Shown: piece after piece, positions 1 to 8,277 of the stretch
How positions within the stretch are numbered: position 1 is the first letter of the stretch
Layout of the letters: the number at the start of each line of letters is the position of its first letter
Assembly (NCBI RefSeq): GCF_000173975.1
Contig: NZ_ACEP01000002.1
Span: 1 to 35,456, forward strand
Direction: 5' to 3'
DNA: 35,456 bases
Origin: Anaerobutyricum hallii DSM 3353
Lineage (GTDB): Bacteria > Bacillota > Clostridia > Lachnospirales > Lachnospiraceae
Translations under genes and position numbers: made by a program
The notes under the pieces: model-generated
Databases searched by the model: none
Told to the model about the DNA's origin: nothing
What the model saw: the letters and a program-made list of their open reading frames with translations, nothing else

Positions 1-138
1 CTTTATTGGGCAAAATGGAGCGTTTAGCACAACGGAACAAAATCAATAAATTTTTTAGTGGTTCTTCTCAATACTTCTTCTGGCAATCCGACTAACCTCA
101 TTCTCTACAGCGGCATCCCCCTTGCCTGCAGCAAATCT
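1..138. repeat. Non-coding left edge with pieces of dispersed repeats
   Basis: No credible gene lies here. Two pieces are recognisable as copies of repeats found elsewhere in the window. Positions 21-42 are an exact 22-base reverse complement of 9788-9809, which contains GTTCCGTTGTGC. Positions 121-135, read on the minus strand, give TTTGCTGCAGGCAAG, close to the TTGCCGCAGGCAAG found at 23209-23222 and 33384-33397; the following minus-strand bases (GGGGGATGCC) also resemble those after the 23.2 kb copy. The region is directly downstream of hemB, so it may hold the end of that transcript, but I see no clear terminator hairpin. The element is cut by the window boundary. Confidence 0.5.
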
Positions 139-1104
139 CTATTCTTCTCTCAGCCATTTTGCCACATCAAGTGCATGATATGTAATAATCATCTGCGCTC
201 CGGCTCTCTTCATTCCGATCATATTTTCCATAACGATTTTTTTCTCGTCAATCCATCCGTTTGCAGCAGCAGCTTTTACCATTGAGTATTCGCCGCTTAC
301 ATTGTATGCACAGAGTGGCATGTCTGTTTCCCAGGATGCTGTTTTTAAAATATCCAGGAAGGCGAGTGCTGGTTTGATAATGATGATATCTGCTCCTTCA
401 TCAATGTCATCCTGAATGTCACGCATTGCTTCTCTTGGATTATGGTAATCCATCTGGTATGTTTTTCTATCGCCAAATCCTGGTGCAGAATGAGCTGCGT
501 CACGGAATGGTCCATAATATCCGGAAGCCATTTTTGCGCTGTAAGCCATGATTGGTGTCATCTTGCATCCTGCCTCATCTAAAGCTTCACGAATTGCTGC
601 GATGTGACCGTCCATCATATTAGATGGTGCTACCATATCTGCTCCTGCCTGGGCGCATGTTACGGCAGTTTTTGCAAGTAAAGGAAGTGTCTCATCATTT
701 AAAATGATACCATCTTTGATAAGTCCACAGTGTCCGTGAGAAGTATATTCACAAAGACAGATATCAGCGATTACAACTAATTCAGGAAATACTTTTTTAA
801 TATAGCGGATTGCTTCCTGAATGATTCCATGTTCGTTGTATGCTTCTGTTCCACATTCGTCCTTATGTGCAGGAATTCCGAATAAAAGAACTCCCTTTAC
901 TCCTGCCTCACGAATGCGGTCTAATTCCTCATCTATACGGTCGAGGGAATACTGATAAATTCCTGGCATAGAATCAATTGGATTCTTGATATCATTTCCT
1001 TCGATAACAAATAATGGGTAAATTAAATCGGATACACTTACCGATGTTTCGCGAACTAATGCACGTAAGTTTTCTGTTGCACGAAGACGTCTTCTTCTAA
1101 TCAT
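139..1104 (-). CDS. hemB: Delta-aminolevulinic acid dehydratase (porphobilinogen synthase)
   Basis: Cytoplasmic enzyme that condenses two 5-aminolevulinate molecules to porphobilinogen, feeding the uroporphyrinogen III branch used here for corrinoids. The 321-residue length is typical. The metal-binding segment DICLCEYTSHGHCG (about residues 114-127, Cys116, Cys118, Cys126) marks the cysteine-rich zinc type. The two active-site lysines are visible as Lys191 in AYSAKMASGYYGPF and Lys244 in IIIKPALAFLD. The start at 1104 is chosen because AGGAGAAT (1111-1117 region) precedes it at good spacing; an upstream in-frame ATG at 1170 would add 22 residues unlike the family. It is the last gene of the cobalamin cluster, separated from the acetyltransferase gene by about 260 bases with its own promoter candidate. 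Confidence 0.97.
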   Translation of the reverse strand: MIRRRRLRATENLRALVRETSVSVSDLIYPLFVIEGNDIKNPIDSMPGIYQYSLDRIDEELDRIREAGVKGVLLFGIPAHKDECGTEAYNEHGIIQEAIRYIKKVFPELVVIADICLCEYTSHGHCGLIKDGIILNDETLPLLAKTAVTCAQAGADMVAPSNMMDGHIAAIREALDEAGCKMTPIMAYSAKMASGYYGPFRDAAHSAPGFGDRKTYQMDYHNPREAMRDIQDDIDEGADIIIIKPALAFLDILKTASWETDMPLCAYNVSGEYSMVKAAAANGWIDEKKIVMENMIGMKRAGAQMIITYHALDVAKWLREE

Positions 1105-1260
1105 AATATATTCTCCTATCTGTATAAATACTATTAAAACATAACAACTATCCAGAACTTTACTAAACACAAAACATATTGCTTCTGTAATCTTAAGCCA
1201 TATATCCAGTAAAATGACACAATCCCAAATAGCTACAAAAAATACAATTTTAACGCTTAT

Positions 1261-1288
1261 ATTTTACCACACTGAATGTAAAAAGCAA
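1261..1288 (-). promoter_or_regulatory. Candidate promoter for hemB
   Basis: On the minus strand a TTGCTT box (1283-1288) and a TAAAAT box (1261-1266) are separated by 16 bases, placing a start roughly 150 bases ahead of the hemB ATG. It would let hemB be expressed apart from the upstream cluster. The call rests on box similarity only. Confidence 0.4.
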
Positions 1289-1296
1289 CTTTACTG

Positions 1297-1365
1297 GAGT
1301 GTGTTTGAAAAATGCTTTCTGTAAGATGTGCATTACAATTTGCGGGAGATTTTTCAAACACGCTC
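1297..1365. repeat. Short inverted-repeat element at a stop codon
   Basis: GAGTGTGTTTGAAAAA (1297-1312) and TTTTTCAAACACGCTC (1350-1365) pair over 16 bases with one T-G pair, around a 37-base middle. The right end abuts the TAG stop of the acetyltransferase gene (stop at 1365-1367). The same end sequence occurs at the stop codons of glgP (25550-25569) and of the last gene in the window (35438-35456, GAGCGTGTTTGAAAAATGC). It may act as a transcript end for the cobalamin operon, but it lacks a clear T-run and looks more like a small dispersed element. Confidence 0.6.
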
Positions 1366-1796
1366 TACCCCTCTTCCCCAATCTGAATAAACTGAATCAT
1401 CCCCGGACCTAAGTCCTCGGTTGGTCTGGCAATAAATCCATGCTTTTTATAAAATTCTTCTCTTCCTTTAGCGCACATCAGGTCGAACATCATTGTTGTT
1501 CCTTCATAGCCTTCCTGAATGACAAATTTCTTCAAAGTCTCCAAAATAAGTCCACCGATACCTTCGCCCTGTACTTCTGGACGAATAATCAAGTCCTGTA
1601 CATAGCAGATAATCGCTCCATCTCCTACGATTCTGCCCATGCCGACTGCCTTTCCGTCTTTAAATGCAACTAATGTATACATACTGTTGCTAAGTCCCTT
1701 TTTCGCCTGATCCCTTGTTAACTTTCTAAAATTAACGGACTGGCGAAGTTCGAGATAGGTATCTATGTCTAATTTGTCTTCTACTAATTCAATCAT
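1365..1796 (-). CDS. GNAT-family N-acetyltransferase
   Basis: A 143-residue acetyl-CoA dependent acetyltransferase of unknown substrate. The acetyl-CoA pyrophosphate-binding motif is visible as RPEVQGEGIGG (about residues 72-82), preceded by the beta strand YVQDLII and followed by a helix, and the C-terminal EFYKKHGFIARP segment is typical of the fold. Its ATG overlaps the TGA of the precorrin-2 dehydrogenase gene (ATGA), so it is almost certainly translated with the corrinoid operon. No GNAT enzyme is part of the standard cobalamin pathway, so this is either a passenger or an accessory modification step. Single-domain, no signal peptide or membrane segment. Confidence 0.9.
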   Translation of the reverse strand: MIELVEDKLDIDTYLELRQSVNFRKLTRDQAKKGLSNSMYTLVAFKDGKAVGMGRIVGDGAIICYVQDLIIRPEVQGEGIGGLILETLKKFVIQEGYEGTTMMFDLMCAKGREEFYKKHGFIARPTEDLGPGMIQFIQIGEEG

Positions 1797-2644
1797 TTTT
1801 GTCCCTGCCTTATTATTTCTTCTATTTCTTTTTGGGTGAGAACTCTTTCTTCTGCAAATGCCTCTGCTGCCGCTGTTTTTAAAATATACCGCCGCTGCGA
1901 TTCTTCTTTAAAGTTTGCCTTTACATACTCGCGGAGTTTCCCCATAAAAACTGCAATATCTGCATAATAATCCGGAACAGCTTTTTCTATTTGTTTGCGA
2001 ATGTGCTTGGATACGGTCGGACTTCCTGTCCCACTGTTAATCCCAATGCTAATATCTCCCTTGCGGACAACCGATGGGAAAATGAAACTGGATTCTTCTT
2101 CAGAATCTGCTACGTTTACAAGGACATTATAAGCGTGACAAAGTTCTGCAATATGATGGTTTTCCTCACGATTACTTGTGGCTGCTACAACAAGAAAAGC
2201 TTTGCCAATTTCCTTTTCTAAAAAGATATTTTTTCTGATTTTTAATAAATCTTCTGATAAATCTGCTGATAAACTTTCCAGTAAATTCTCTGAGATTTCC
2301 AAATCATAAGAAATGTTTTTTAGATTACTATTAGAACTATATCTTTTATCGAGAGTGTTTTCCAACTCTGTATTAGAAATATTTCCACCTGTATCATATT
2401 TATTTTCATCTATATCCCATTCATTTTTATTACATCTATTTTTATGAATATATTTAAAAACGCCTTCAAAAACATTTTCCTCAGGTAAAACTTCTTTGAT
2501 TTCTCCACACACTTTTTCTGCCATTACTACAACATCTGCACCGTATTGAAGCAGCGTATATACCTTTCTCGCTGCAACTTTTCCACCGCCTGCAATAAGG
2601 CATCGTTTTCCATCGATTTGTGTAAATATCGGAAAATATGCCAT
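1793..2644 (-). CDS. sirC: Precorrin-2 dehydrogenase (CysG-N/Met8-type) with a large low-complexity insert
   Basis: NAD-dependent oxidation of precorrin-2 to sirohydrochlorin, the substrate of CbiK. The N-terminal Rossmann motif is GGGKVAARK (about residues 19-27), and the conserved core resumes with FLVVAATSNREEN (about 150-162), LVNVADSEEESSFIFPSVVRKGDISIGINSGTGSP (about 175-209, quoted only to name the segment). Between residues about 66 and 142 lies a 75-residue stretch rich in Asn, Ser, Glu and Lys that relatives of about 150-220 residues do not have; it corresponds to very AT-rich DNA at about 2218-2449. The start follows the stop of the cbiP fusion by two bases. Ferrochelatase activity of the Met8 type is possible, but a dedicated CbiK is present. 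Confidence 0.9.
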   Translation of the reverse strand: MAYFPIFTQIDGKRCLIAGGGKVAARKVYTLLQYGADVVVMAEKVCGEIKEVLPEENVFEGVFKYIHKNRCNKNEWDIDENKYDTGGNISNTELENTLDKRYSSNSNLKNISYDLEISENLLESLSADLSEDLLKIRKNIFLEKEIGKAFLVVAATSNREENHHIAELCHAYNVLVNVADSEEESSFIFPSVVRKGDISIGINSGTGSPTVSKHIRKQIEKAVPDYYADIAVFMGKLREYVKANFKEESQRRYILKTAAAEAFAEERVLTQKEIEEIIRQGQK

Positions 2645-2646
2645 TG

Positions 2647-4695
2647 CTACAGCTCGATTCCTACACGGGAACTTACACCGTGATCAAATGGATGTTTTAC
2701 TTTCTGAATCTCGGAAACATAGTCTGCATGATCCATTAATTTCTGTGAAGGATTTCTTCCCGCAAGAACAACTTCTAAACCAACTGGTTTTTCTTCAAGA
2801 TGTGTGATTAATTTCTCCTCGTCAAGAAGATTACTTTTTATCGCATATACACTTTCATCCATAACTAACATATCGTAGTCTTTCGCCATTTCAAAAAGCT
2901 TGTCTAACATTTCATTATTATAAATACGAAGTTCGTCAAGTTCCTGCTCATTCATCTGGAATGTAAACTTCTGCATTTCTCTTCCTCTTACTAAAGTGAT
3001 CCCAGGAACTTTTTCGAGAATATTTCTTTCGCTGGAACTGTTATCTTTAAGGAACTGATAGAAAAGAACCTTCTTGCCGCTTCCTGCTGCACGGACCGTT
3101 AAACCAACACTGGTCGTTGTCTTTCCTTTGCCGTCTCCGCAGTAAATATGAACTAAGCCTTTTCCAGAAGTATCATCTTTTTTTCCAGCGCAACGAACCA
3201 TCTCTTTCTTCTCTCCAAATAATACTTTATAAATTGCATCCATATCCAGACTGTTTCGAATTAAATCTGCGAGCTTATTATACTGTATTTCTTTGTATTC
3301 CGCTATACTAAGATGATTTTCTGCAGGATTAATTCCCTTTTCTTTCATAATATCCTGCACAAGAGCAAATACGAGGTCCTCATTATCAAAGATTCCATGC
3401 AGATAACTTCCCCATACACGGCCGTCTTTTGTCATATATGCATCGGTTCTTCCATCTTCAAGAGTAATCATTGGAATTGCTTCCCCAAGATTTTCTGTTG
3501 TTCCCATATGAATCTCATAACCCTCTACGGATAGATTATCAAGGTTATAAATATTGTGTTCTTCAGAAATATGTCCATGAATTCTCGTTCTTGTCTTCGC
3601 TTCTTTAAATATTGTTTTGGTATCGAGAAGCCCAAGTCCACGCATATCCCCTCCATGTTCTACTCCGTCCGGGTCATGCATTTCCTTACCAAGAAGCTGG
3701 AATCCTCCACAGATTCCGATAACTCTTGTTGTTCTTGCTGCGCGGATAATCGCACCTTCTAATCCGCTCTCGATAAGCCATTCCATATCTCCCATTGTAT
3801 TTTTTGTTCCCGGAAGAAGAATCAGATCTGGGTCTCCAAGTTCTTTTTTATCGGTAACATAACGAAGAGAAACTCCATCAATTAATTCAAAAACACTGAA
3901 ATCGGTAAAGTTAGATATATGAGGAAGACGGATAACGGCAACATCAATTCCCTCGGTAATTGTTTTCTGATTCAAGCGGTCAGATAAACTATCCTCATCG
4001 TCCACATCAATTTTTTCCATTGGAATAACACCAAGTACCGGTTTACCTGTCAAATCTTCAAGCATAGCCAGTCCTGGTTTTAAGATATCCACATCACCCC
4101 TGAATTTATTGATGACAATTCCACAAAAACGCTCCTGATCTTCCACAGGAAGTAACTTAATCGTTCCATATGCGGAAGCAAATACGCCTCCTCTGTCAAT
4201 ATCTGCAACAAGAATAACCGGCGCATCTGCCATTTTTGCCATTCCCATATTTACAATATCATTTTCAGCAAGATTGATTTCGGCTGGGGAACCTGCCCCT
4301 TCAATAACGATAATATCATTTTCTTCGGAGAGATGATTAAATGCCTTCATGACTTCCGGTGCGAGATTATCTTTCATTTTATAATATTCCTGCGCACTTA
4401 AATTATCATAAACCTCTCCGTTTACGATAACCTGGGAACCCATGCTGCTTGTTGGCTTTAAAAGGATTGGATTCATCCAGTGTGTCGGCTCTATCATTGC
4501 CGCTTCTGCCTGCATTGCCTGCGCGCGTCCAATTTCCAGTCCCTCTTTTGTAATGTAAGAATTCAATGCCATGTTCTGGGATTTAAAAGGAGCTACTTTA
4601 TATCCATCCTGTTTAAATACTCTGCAAAGTCCCGCTGTAACAAAGGTTTTTCCTGAATTCGACATCGTTCCCTGTATCATAATTGCTTTTGCCAT
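2647..4695 (-). CDS. cbiP-cobO: Fusion: cobyric acid synthase (CbiP) + corrinoid adenosyltransferase (CobA/BtuR/CobO type)
   Basis: A 682-residue two-enzyme protein. Residues 1 to about 490 are CbiP: a dethiobiotin-synthetase-like ATP site (IQGTMSNSGKT, 7-17), and a class I glutamine amidotransferase with nucleophile Cys329 in GICGGFQLLG and His433 in GSYLHGIFDN. It amidates four side chains of adenosylcobyrinic a,c-diamide. Residues about 511-682 are an ATP:corrinoid adenosyltransferase with P-loop GDGKGKTT (520-527), the segment VMDES and the RNPSQKL region. The adenosyltransferase makes the adenosylated substrate that CbiP uses, so the fusion joins consecutive steps. The ATG overlaps the cobD stop (TAATG). 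An in-frame ATG at residue 499 preceded by GGAGAG could allow a separate C-terminal product. Confidence 0.95.
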   Translation of the reverse strand: MAKAIMIQGTMSNSGKTFVTAGLCRVFKQDGYKVAPFKSQNMALNSYITKEGLEIGRAQAMQAEAAMIEPTHWMNPILLKPTSSMGSQVIVNGEVYDNLSAQEYYKMKDNLAPEVMKAFNHLSEENDIIVIEGAGSPAEINLAENDIVNMGMAKMADAPVILVADIDRGGVFASAYGTIKLLPVEDQERFCGIVINKFRGDVDILKPGLAMLEDLTGKPVLGVIPMEKIDVDDEDSLSDRLNQKTITEGIDVAVIRLPHISNFTDFSVFELIDGVSLRYVTDKKELGDPDLILLPGTKNTMGDMEWLIESGLEGAIIRAARTTRVIGICGGFQLLGKEMHDPDGVEHGGDMRGLGLLDTKTIFKEAKTRTRIHGHISEEHNIYNLDNLSVEGYEIHMGTTENLGEAIPMITLEDGRTDAYMTKDGRVWGSYLHGIFDNEDLVFALVQDIMKEKGINPAENHLSIAEYKEIQYNKLADLIRNSLDMDAIYKVLFGEKKEMVRCAGKKDDTSGKGLVHIYCGDGKGKTTTSVGLTVRAAGSGKKVLFYQFLKDNSSSERNILEKVPGITLVRGREMQKFTFQMNEQELDELRIYNNEMLDKLFEMAKDYDMLVMDESVYAIKSNLLDEEKLITHLEEKPVGLEVVLAGRNPSQKLMDHADYVSEIQKVKHPFDHGVSSRVGIEL

Positions 4696-5768
4696 TATTC
4701 TTCCCCTTTCAAAATCATCCGTAATGCTTTTATGAGTTTTTCATTTTCCTCATGAGATTTTACCGCCACACGCCAGTAATCTTTTCCAAGATTCACATAA
4801 TTGCTGCAGTTTCGAATCATGATTCCATAACTTTCTAATCGTCTATCTAAATCCGTAATTCCCGGTGTCTGGAAAAACAGATAATTTGCCGCTCCATCAT
4901 ACAAAATAACCGGCAGCTTAAAAAACTCTTTCTTCATATAAGAAAGTTCCGCTGCCACCGTCTCTATTACCCTTTCTTTGTATACATTATCGGAAAGTGC
5001 CGCCACACCCGCACACTGTGCAATATGACTTACTGACCAGGCCTGTCCGGTGCGATTTACCTTTGCAATCACATCTTCACTTCCTGCAAGAATGTAGCCA
5101 AGCCGCACTCCCGGAATCGCATATAACTTTGTAAATGACTTTAAAATAATAAGGTTTTCATATTTTTCTATAAAAGGCTTTACTGTATATTCACTCTCAT
5201 TTTGACAGATTTCTAAGAAACATTCATCAGCCATCACAAAGGTATTCGTCTCTTTTGCCCGTTCAAGAACACGAAGAATCAATTCTTTCTCTGTAAGAAT
5301 TCCTGTCGGATTATTTGGATTACAGATAACAACAAAATCCGTTTCTTCCGTTATCTGCTCTAAAATATCTTCTTTGATTACAAAATCATCACGCATAAGA
5401 TAGTACTCCATCTGTGCACCTGCTGCGGACAATGCTTCCTCATACTCCACAAAAGCCGGAGCCGGAAGCAATACTTTTTTTGGATGTAAACCAAATGCCA
5501 GACGGTATAAAAGGTCAGCCCCTCCATTTCCACAGGTAATATGACTTTCTGGTACATTATCCTGCTTACTGATGGCTTCTTTTAAACGACTACAATCAGG
5601 GTCTGGATAATTTATTGTTCCATCAATCGCTTCTATCATTGCCTTGCGAATATGTTCCGGCAAGCCAAGCGGGCTGATATTTGCGGAAAAATCCAGGATA
5701 TCTTCCTCCCGAATCCCCATCTCCTTCGCTTTCTTGTAAATGTTTCCTCCGTGTGAAATCTTCTTCAT
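4695..5768 (-). CDS. cobD: L-threonine-O-3-phosphate decarboxylase (CobD-type, PLP enzyme)
   Basis: Makes (R)-1-amino-2-propanol O-2-phosphate, the linker that CbiB attaches to cobyric acid. The 357-residue protein has the fold type I aminotransferase signature: DFSANISPLGLP near the N-terminus (27-38), NPNNPTG (150-156), and the PLP lysine Lys214 in SFTKLYAIPGVRLGY. Histidinol-phosphate aminotransferase is the close paralogue, but the N-terminal signature and the position between cbiB and cbiP make CobD far more likely. GAGGCTAAAGTT precedes the ATG. The final A of its TAA stop is the first base of the cbiP fusion's ATG. Confidence 0.93.
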   Translation of the reverse strand: MKKISHGGNIYKKAKEMGIREEDILDFSANISPLGLPEHIRKAMIEAIDGTINYPDPDCSRLKEAISKQDNVPESHITCGNGGADLLYRLAFGLHPKKVLLPAPAFVEYEEALSAAGAQMEYYLMRDDFVIKEDILEQITEETDFVVICNPNNPTGILTEKELILRVLERAKETNTFVMADECFLEICQNESEYTVKPFIEKYENLIILKSFTKLYAIPGVRLGYILAGSEDVIAKVNRTGQAWSVSHIAQCAGVAALSDNVYKERVIETVAAELSYMKKEFFKLPVILYDGAANYLFFQTPGITDLDRRLESYGIMIRNCSNYVNLGKDYWRVAVKSHEENEKLIKALRMILKGEE

Positions 5769-5816
5769 AACTTTAGCCTCAATTTTCTAAATCGTTGGTT
5801 ATTATATATTAAGTAT

Positions 5817-6824
5817 TTAAAATAACTGCACATAAATCAAAAATGTAATCAGACAACATACCGCCATCGATAAAACTGCGCTGACATACAATAACTGATT
5901 GGTTCTTTTTATATCTTCATACTCTACTGGACGGATATCATCCCCTATTGTCGGTTTCACGACTGCTTTTCCAAAATAATTGTGGGTTCCCCCAAGCTGA
6001 ATCTGCAATGCACCTGCCGCTACTGCCTCGGTCTGCGCACTGTTCGGGCTTAAATGTGCAAAACGATCCCTTTTAAATATTTTCACTGCTCCCTTAAAAT
6101 CAAAACGTAAAATAAGTGAGGCGATCATCAGCATTACTGCGGCAAATCTCGCCGGAATAAAGTTGCAGATATCATCCATTTTTGCAGAGAAAAACCCAAT
6201 GTTTATCAATTCTTCATTCTTATATGCAACCATCGAATCTAACGTATTGACTGCCTTGTATGCAAAACCAAGCGGTGCGCCGCCGATTGCTATAAAAAGC
6301 ATTGGCGCAATAACACCGTCTGCCGTATTTTCCGCGATAGTTTCCACATCTGCCTTTGCCACTTCGCTCTCATCGAGGTTCTCTGTATCACGTCCAACCA
6401 GATAAGAAACTTCCTTTCTTGCTCCGATAAGATCTCCCTCTTTTAACTTTTTATAGACCTTCATAGATTCTGTTTTTAAACTCTTTGTCGCAAGAATCTG
6501 ATAAATAAAAAATGTCTCTAAACAGAAGCGAAGAACCGGATGAATCAGATTTGCCACATATAAAATTCCATAAACAACGGCAAATGTTCCTGCTACAATA
6601 AAAAGCATTAAGAAGAAACCTGCTGTCTTTTCTACTCCTGCTTTTCTCTCGATTTCTTTTTCTCTCACTTCTTCATAGCTGCAGCCGTAAATCATATGCT
6701 GCATGCCTTTTTTTAACTTATCGATAAACCACCCGATAATCTGTACTGGATGAATCAGCCCATGTGGGTCTCCAAAGATTAAATCCAGTATAAATCCGAG
6801 TAACATCGCATAAATCAGTCTCAT
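5817..6824 (-). CDS. cbiB: Adenosylcobinamide-phosphate synthase (CbiB)
   Basis: Integral membrane enzyme that joins adenosylcobyric acid to aminopropanol phosphate. The 335-residue protein begins with LGFILDLIFGDPHGLIHPVQ, the conserved CbiB amino end, and has hydrophobic segments around residues 1-18, 68-100, 110-122, 165-190, 232-250 and 312-335. Conserved polar segments AENTADGVIAP and NTLDSMVAYKN are present, as are the HLSPNSAQTEA and GDDIRPVEYEDI segments. GAGG lies ten bases before the ATG. It stands next to cobD, which supplies its co-substrate. Confidence 0.95.
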   Translation of the reverse strand: MRLIYAMLLGFILDLIFGDPHGLIHPVQIIGWFIDKLKKGMQHMIYGCSYEEVREKEIERKAGVEKTAGFFLMLFIVAGTFAVVYGILYVANLIHPVLRFCLETFFIYQILATKSLKTESMKVYKKLKEGDLIGARKEVSYLVGRDTENLDESEVAKADVETIAENTADGVIAPMLFIAIGGAPLGFAYKAVNTLDSMVAYKNEELINIGFFSAKMDDICNFIPARFAAVMLMIASLILRFDFKGAVKIFKRDRFAHLSPNSAQTEAVAAGALQIQLGGTHNYFGKAVVKPTIGDDIRPVEYEDIKRTNQLLYVSAVLSMAVCCLITFLIYVQLF

Positions 6825-6849
6825 TATTCTGTTTCCTCTCTTATGCTTT

Positions 6850-8226
6850 TTACATACTCAAATTCTTTGATATTTTCTCTGCCATATCTACAAATCGTTC
6901 TGCAACTTCCCTGCAGTTATGAAAATAAAAATGCGGATATCCTGCCATGATATTTTCTTTTACATAAAGACCGTTCCAGCATTTTCCGGAATACTTTTTA
7001 ATCTCGCAGGAATCGCCTCTTTTGTCTGCCTTTGAATAGTGAAACTCATGGGCGCGAATATTCGTATTTTTCTTAAAAAATGCAGTATCACAAAGCGCAT
7101 TTAGTGTCACATAGCCAAACTGCATGGACAGACGCTTTGTCATATGCACATCGGTATCAATCAGACCAAGCATATCCATCGAACTGTCATCCGTTTCCAC
7201 TAAATGATTACAGACATACATAAAACCGCCGCACTCTGCAATAATCGGCTTGCCTGCTTTTGCTGCCTCACAAATAGATTCTTTCATCGAAAGATTCTCT
7301 GCCAGCTCCTTTCGATACGTTTCCGGATAACCGCCGCCAAGATAAATCCCATCCGTATCCTCTGGAAGCTGCACATCATTTACCGGACTAAAATAGCAAA
7401 GTTCCGCTCCAAGCTGCTCCAAAATCTCCAAATTTTCTTTATAATAAAAACAAAATGCCTTATCCCACGCAACCGCGATTTTCGCCCGCTTTTCCGCTGG
7501 AACTTCCGGTCTTTTTACCGCTGTAAGAGGTTCGGCCTTTTCCCCGATTTCTAAAAGTAGATCAAGGTCAATGCACTCCTCCGCCGTCTCGCCAAGAAGA
7601 CTTAAAATCTCGTCAAGATTATCAATCTCTGCTGCGGTCATCAGTCCCAAATGCCTGCTGCCGATATAAATTCCTTCTTTTTGTGGAAAATATCCCACAA
7701 CAGAAATTCCAAGTTTCTCTTCAATTTCCGGCTTCATCAACTGATACATTCCCTTACTGCATCGGTTTAAAATAACTCCAGCTATCGGATTGTCCTGATA
7801 TTCTACCATTCCTTTTATAAGTGGAATCATCGTGTGAGACATTCCCTTCACATTAAATATCAAAATGGTCGGTGTTCCCGTCTCTTTTGAAACTGTCCAT
7901 GTACTTTTCTCACAACTGATACCAACACCATCATAATAACCCATGACACCTTCTGTCACAGAAAAATCCACATCCTGGCTATCCTTTCCTACAAGATACC
8001 TTAAGTCCTCTCCTGTAGAAAAAAATGGGTCCAGATTCCGACAGTTCCTTCCTGTAATATGACTGTGCAACATAGGGTCAATGTAATCCGGCCCACATTT
8101 ATAGGATTGAATATGAAGTTCCCGGTTCACAAGAGCCTTCAAAATACCACAGGTAATGCTGGTTTTTCCACAACCGCTATTTGCACCTGCAATCAAAACT
8201 CGCGGCATCGGTTTCACATTTTCCAT
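6850..8226 (-). CDS. cbiA: Cobyrinic acid a,c-diamide synthase (CbiA)
   Basis: ATP- and glutamine-dependent amidation of the a and c side chains of cobyrinate. The 458-residue protein has the ATP site AGANSGCGKTS (13-23), the signature EGVMGYYDG (92-100), the LGGGYPE segment (296-302), and glutamine amidotransferase nucleophile Cys332 in AECGGFMYVC. The start at 8226 is preferred over an in-frame ATG at 8244 because GGAGGT (8237-8242) sits ten bases ahead of it; the earlier ATG overlaps that ribosome binding site. The order cbiJ-cbiA-cbiB-cobD-cbiP follows the pathway from corrin ring completion to the amidation and linker steps. Confidence 0.95.
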   Translation of the reverse strand: MENVKPMPRVLIAGANSGCGKTSITCGILKALVNRELHIQSYKCGPDYIDPMLHSHITGRNCRNLDPFFSTGEDLRYLVGKDSQDVDFSVTEGVMGYYDGVGISCEKSTWTVSKETGTPTILIFNVKGMSHTMIPLIKGMVEYQDNPIAGVILNRCSKGMYQLMKPEIEEKLGISVVGYFPQKEGIYIGSRHLGLMTAAEIDNLDEILSLLGETAEECIDLDLLLEIGEKAEPLTAVKRPEVPAEKRAKIAVAWDKAFCFYYKENLEILEQLGAELCYFSPVNDVQLPEDTDGIYLGGGYPETYRKELAENLSMKESICEAAKAGKPIIAECGGFMYVCNHLVETDDSSMDMLGLIDTDVHMTKRLSMQFGYVTLNALCDTAFFKKNTNIRAHEFHYSKADKRGDSCEIKKYSGKCWNGLYVKENIMAGYPHFYFHNCREVAERFVDMAEKISKNLSM

Positions 8227-8277
8227 ATATTGATACACCTCCATATCACTTTCCCAAGACTTTTTACTTTCTTTATA

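Noticed and set aside
4695-5768. Histidinol-phosphate aminotransferase (hisC)
   Set aside because: Closely related fold, but the N-terminal signature and tight linkage between cbiB and cbiP favour CobD.
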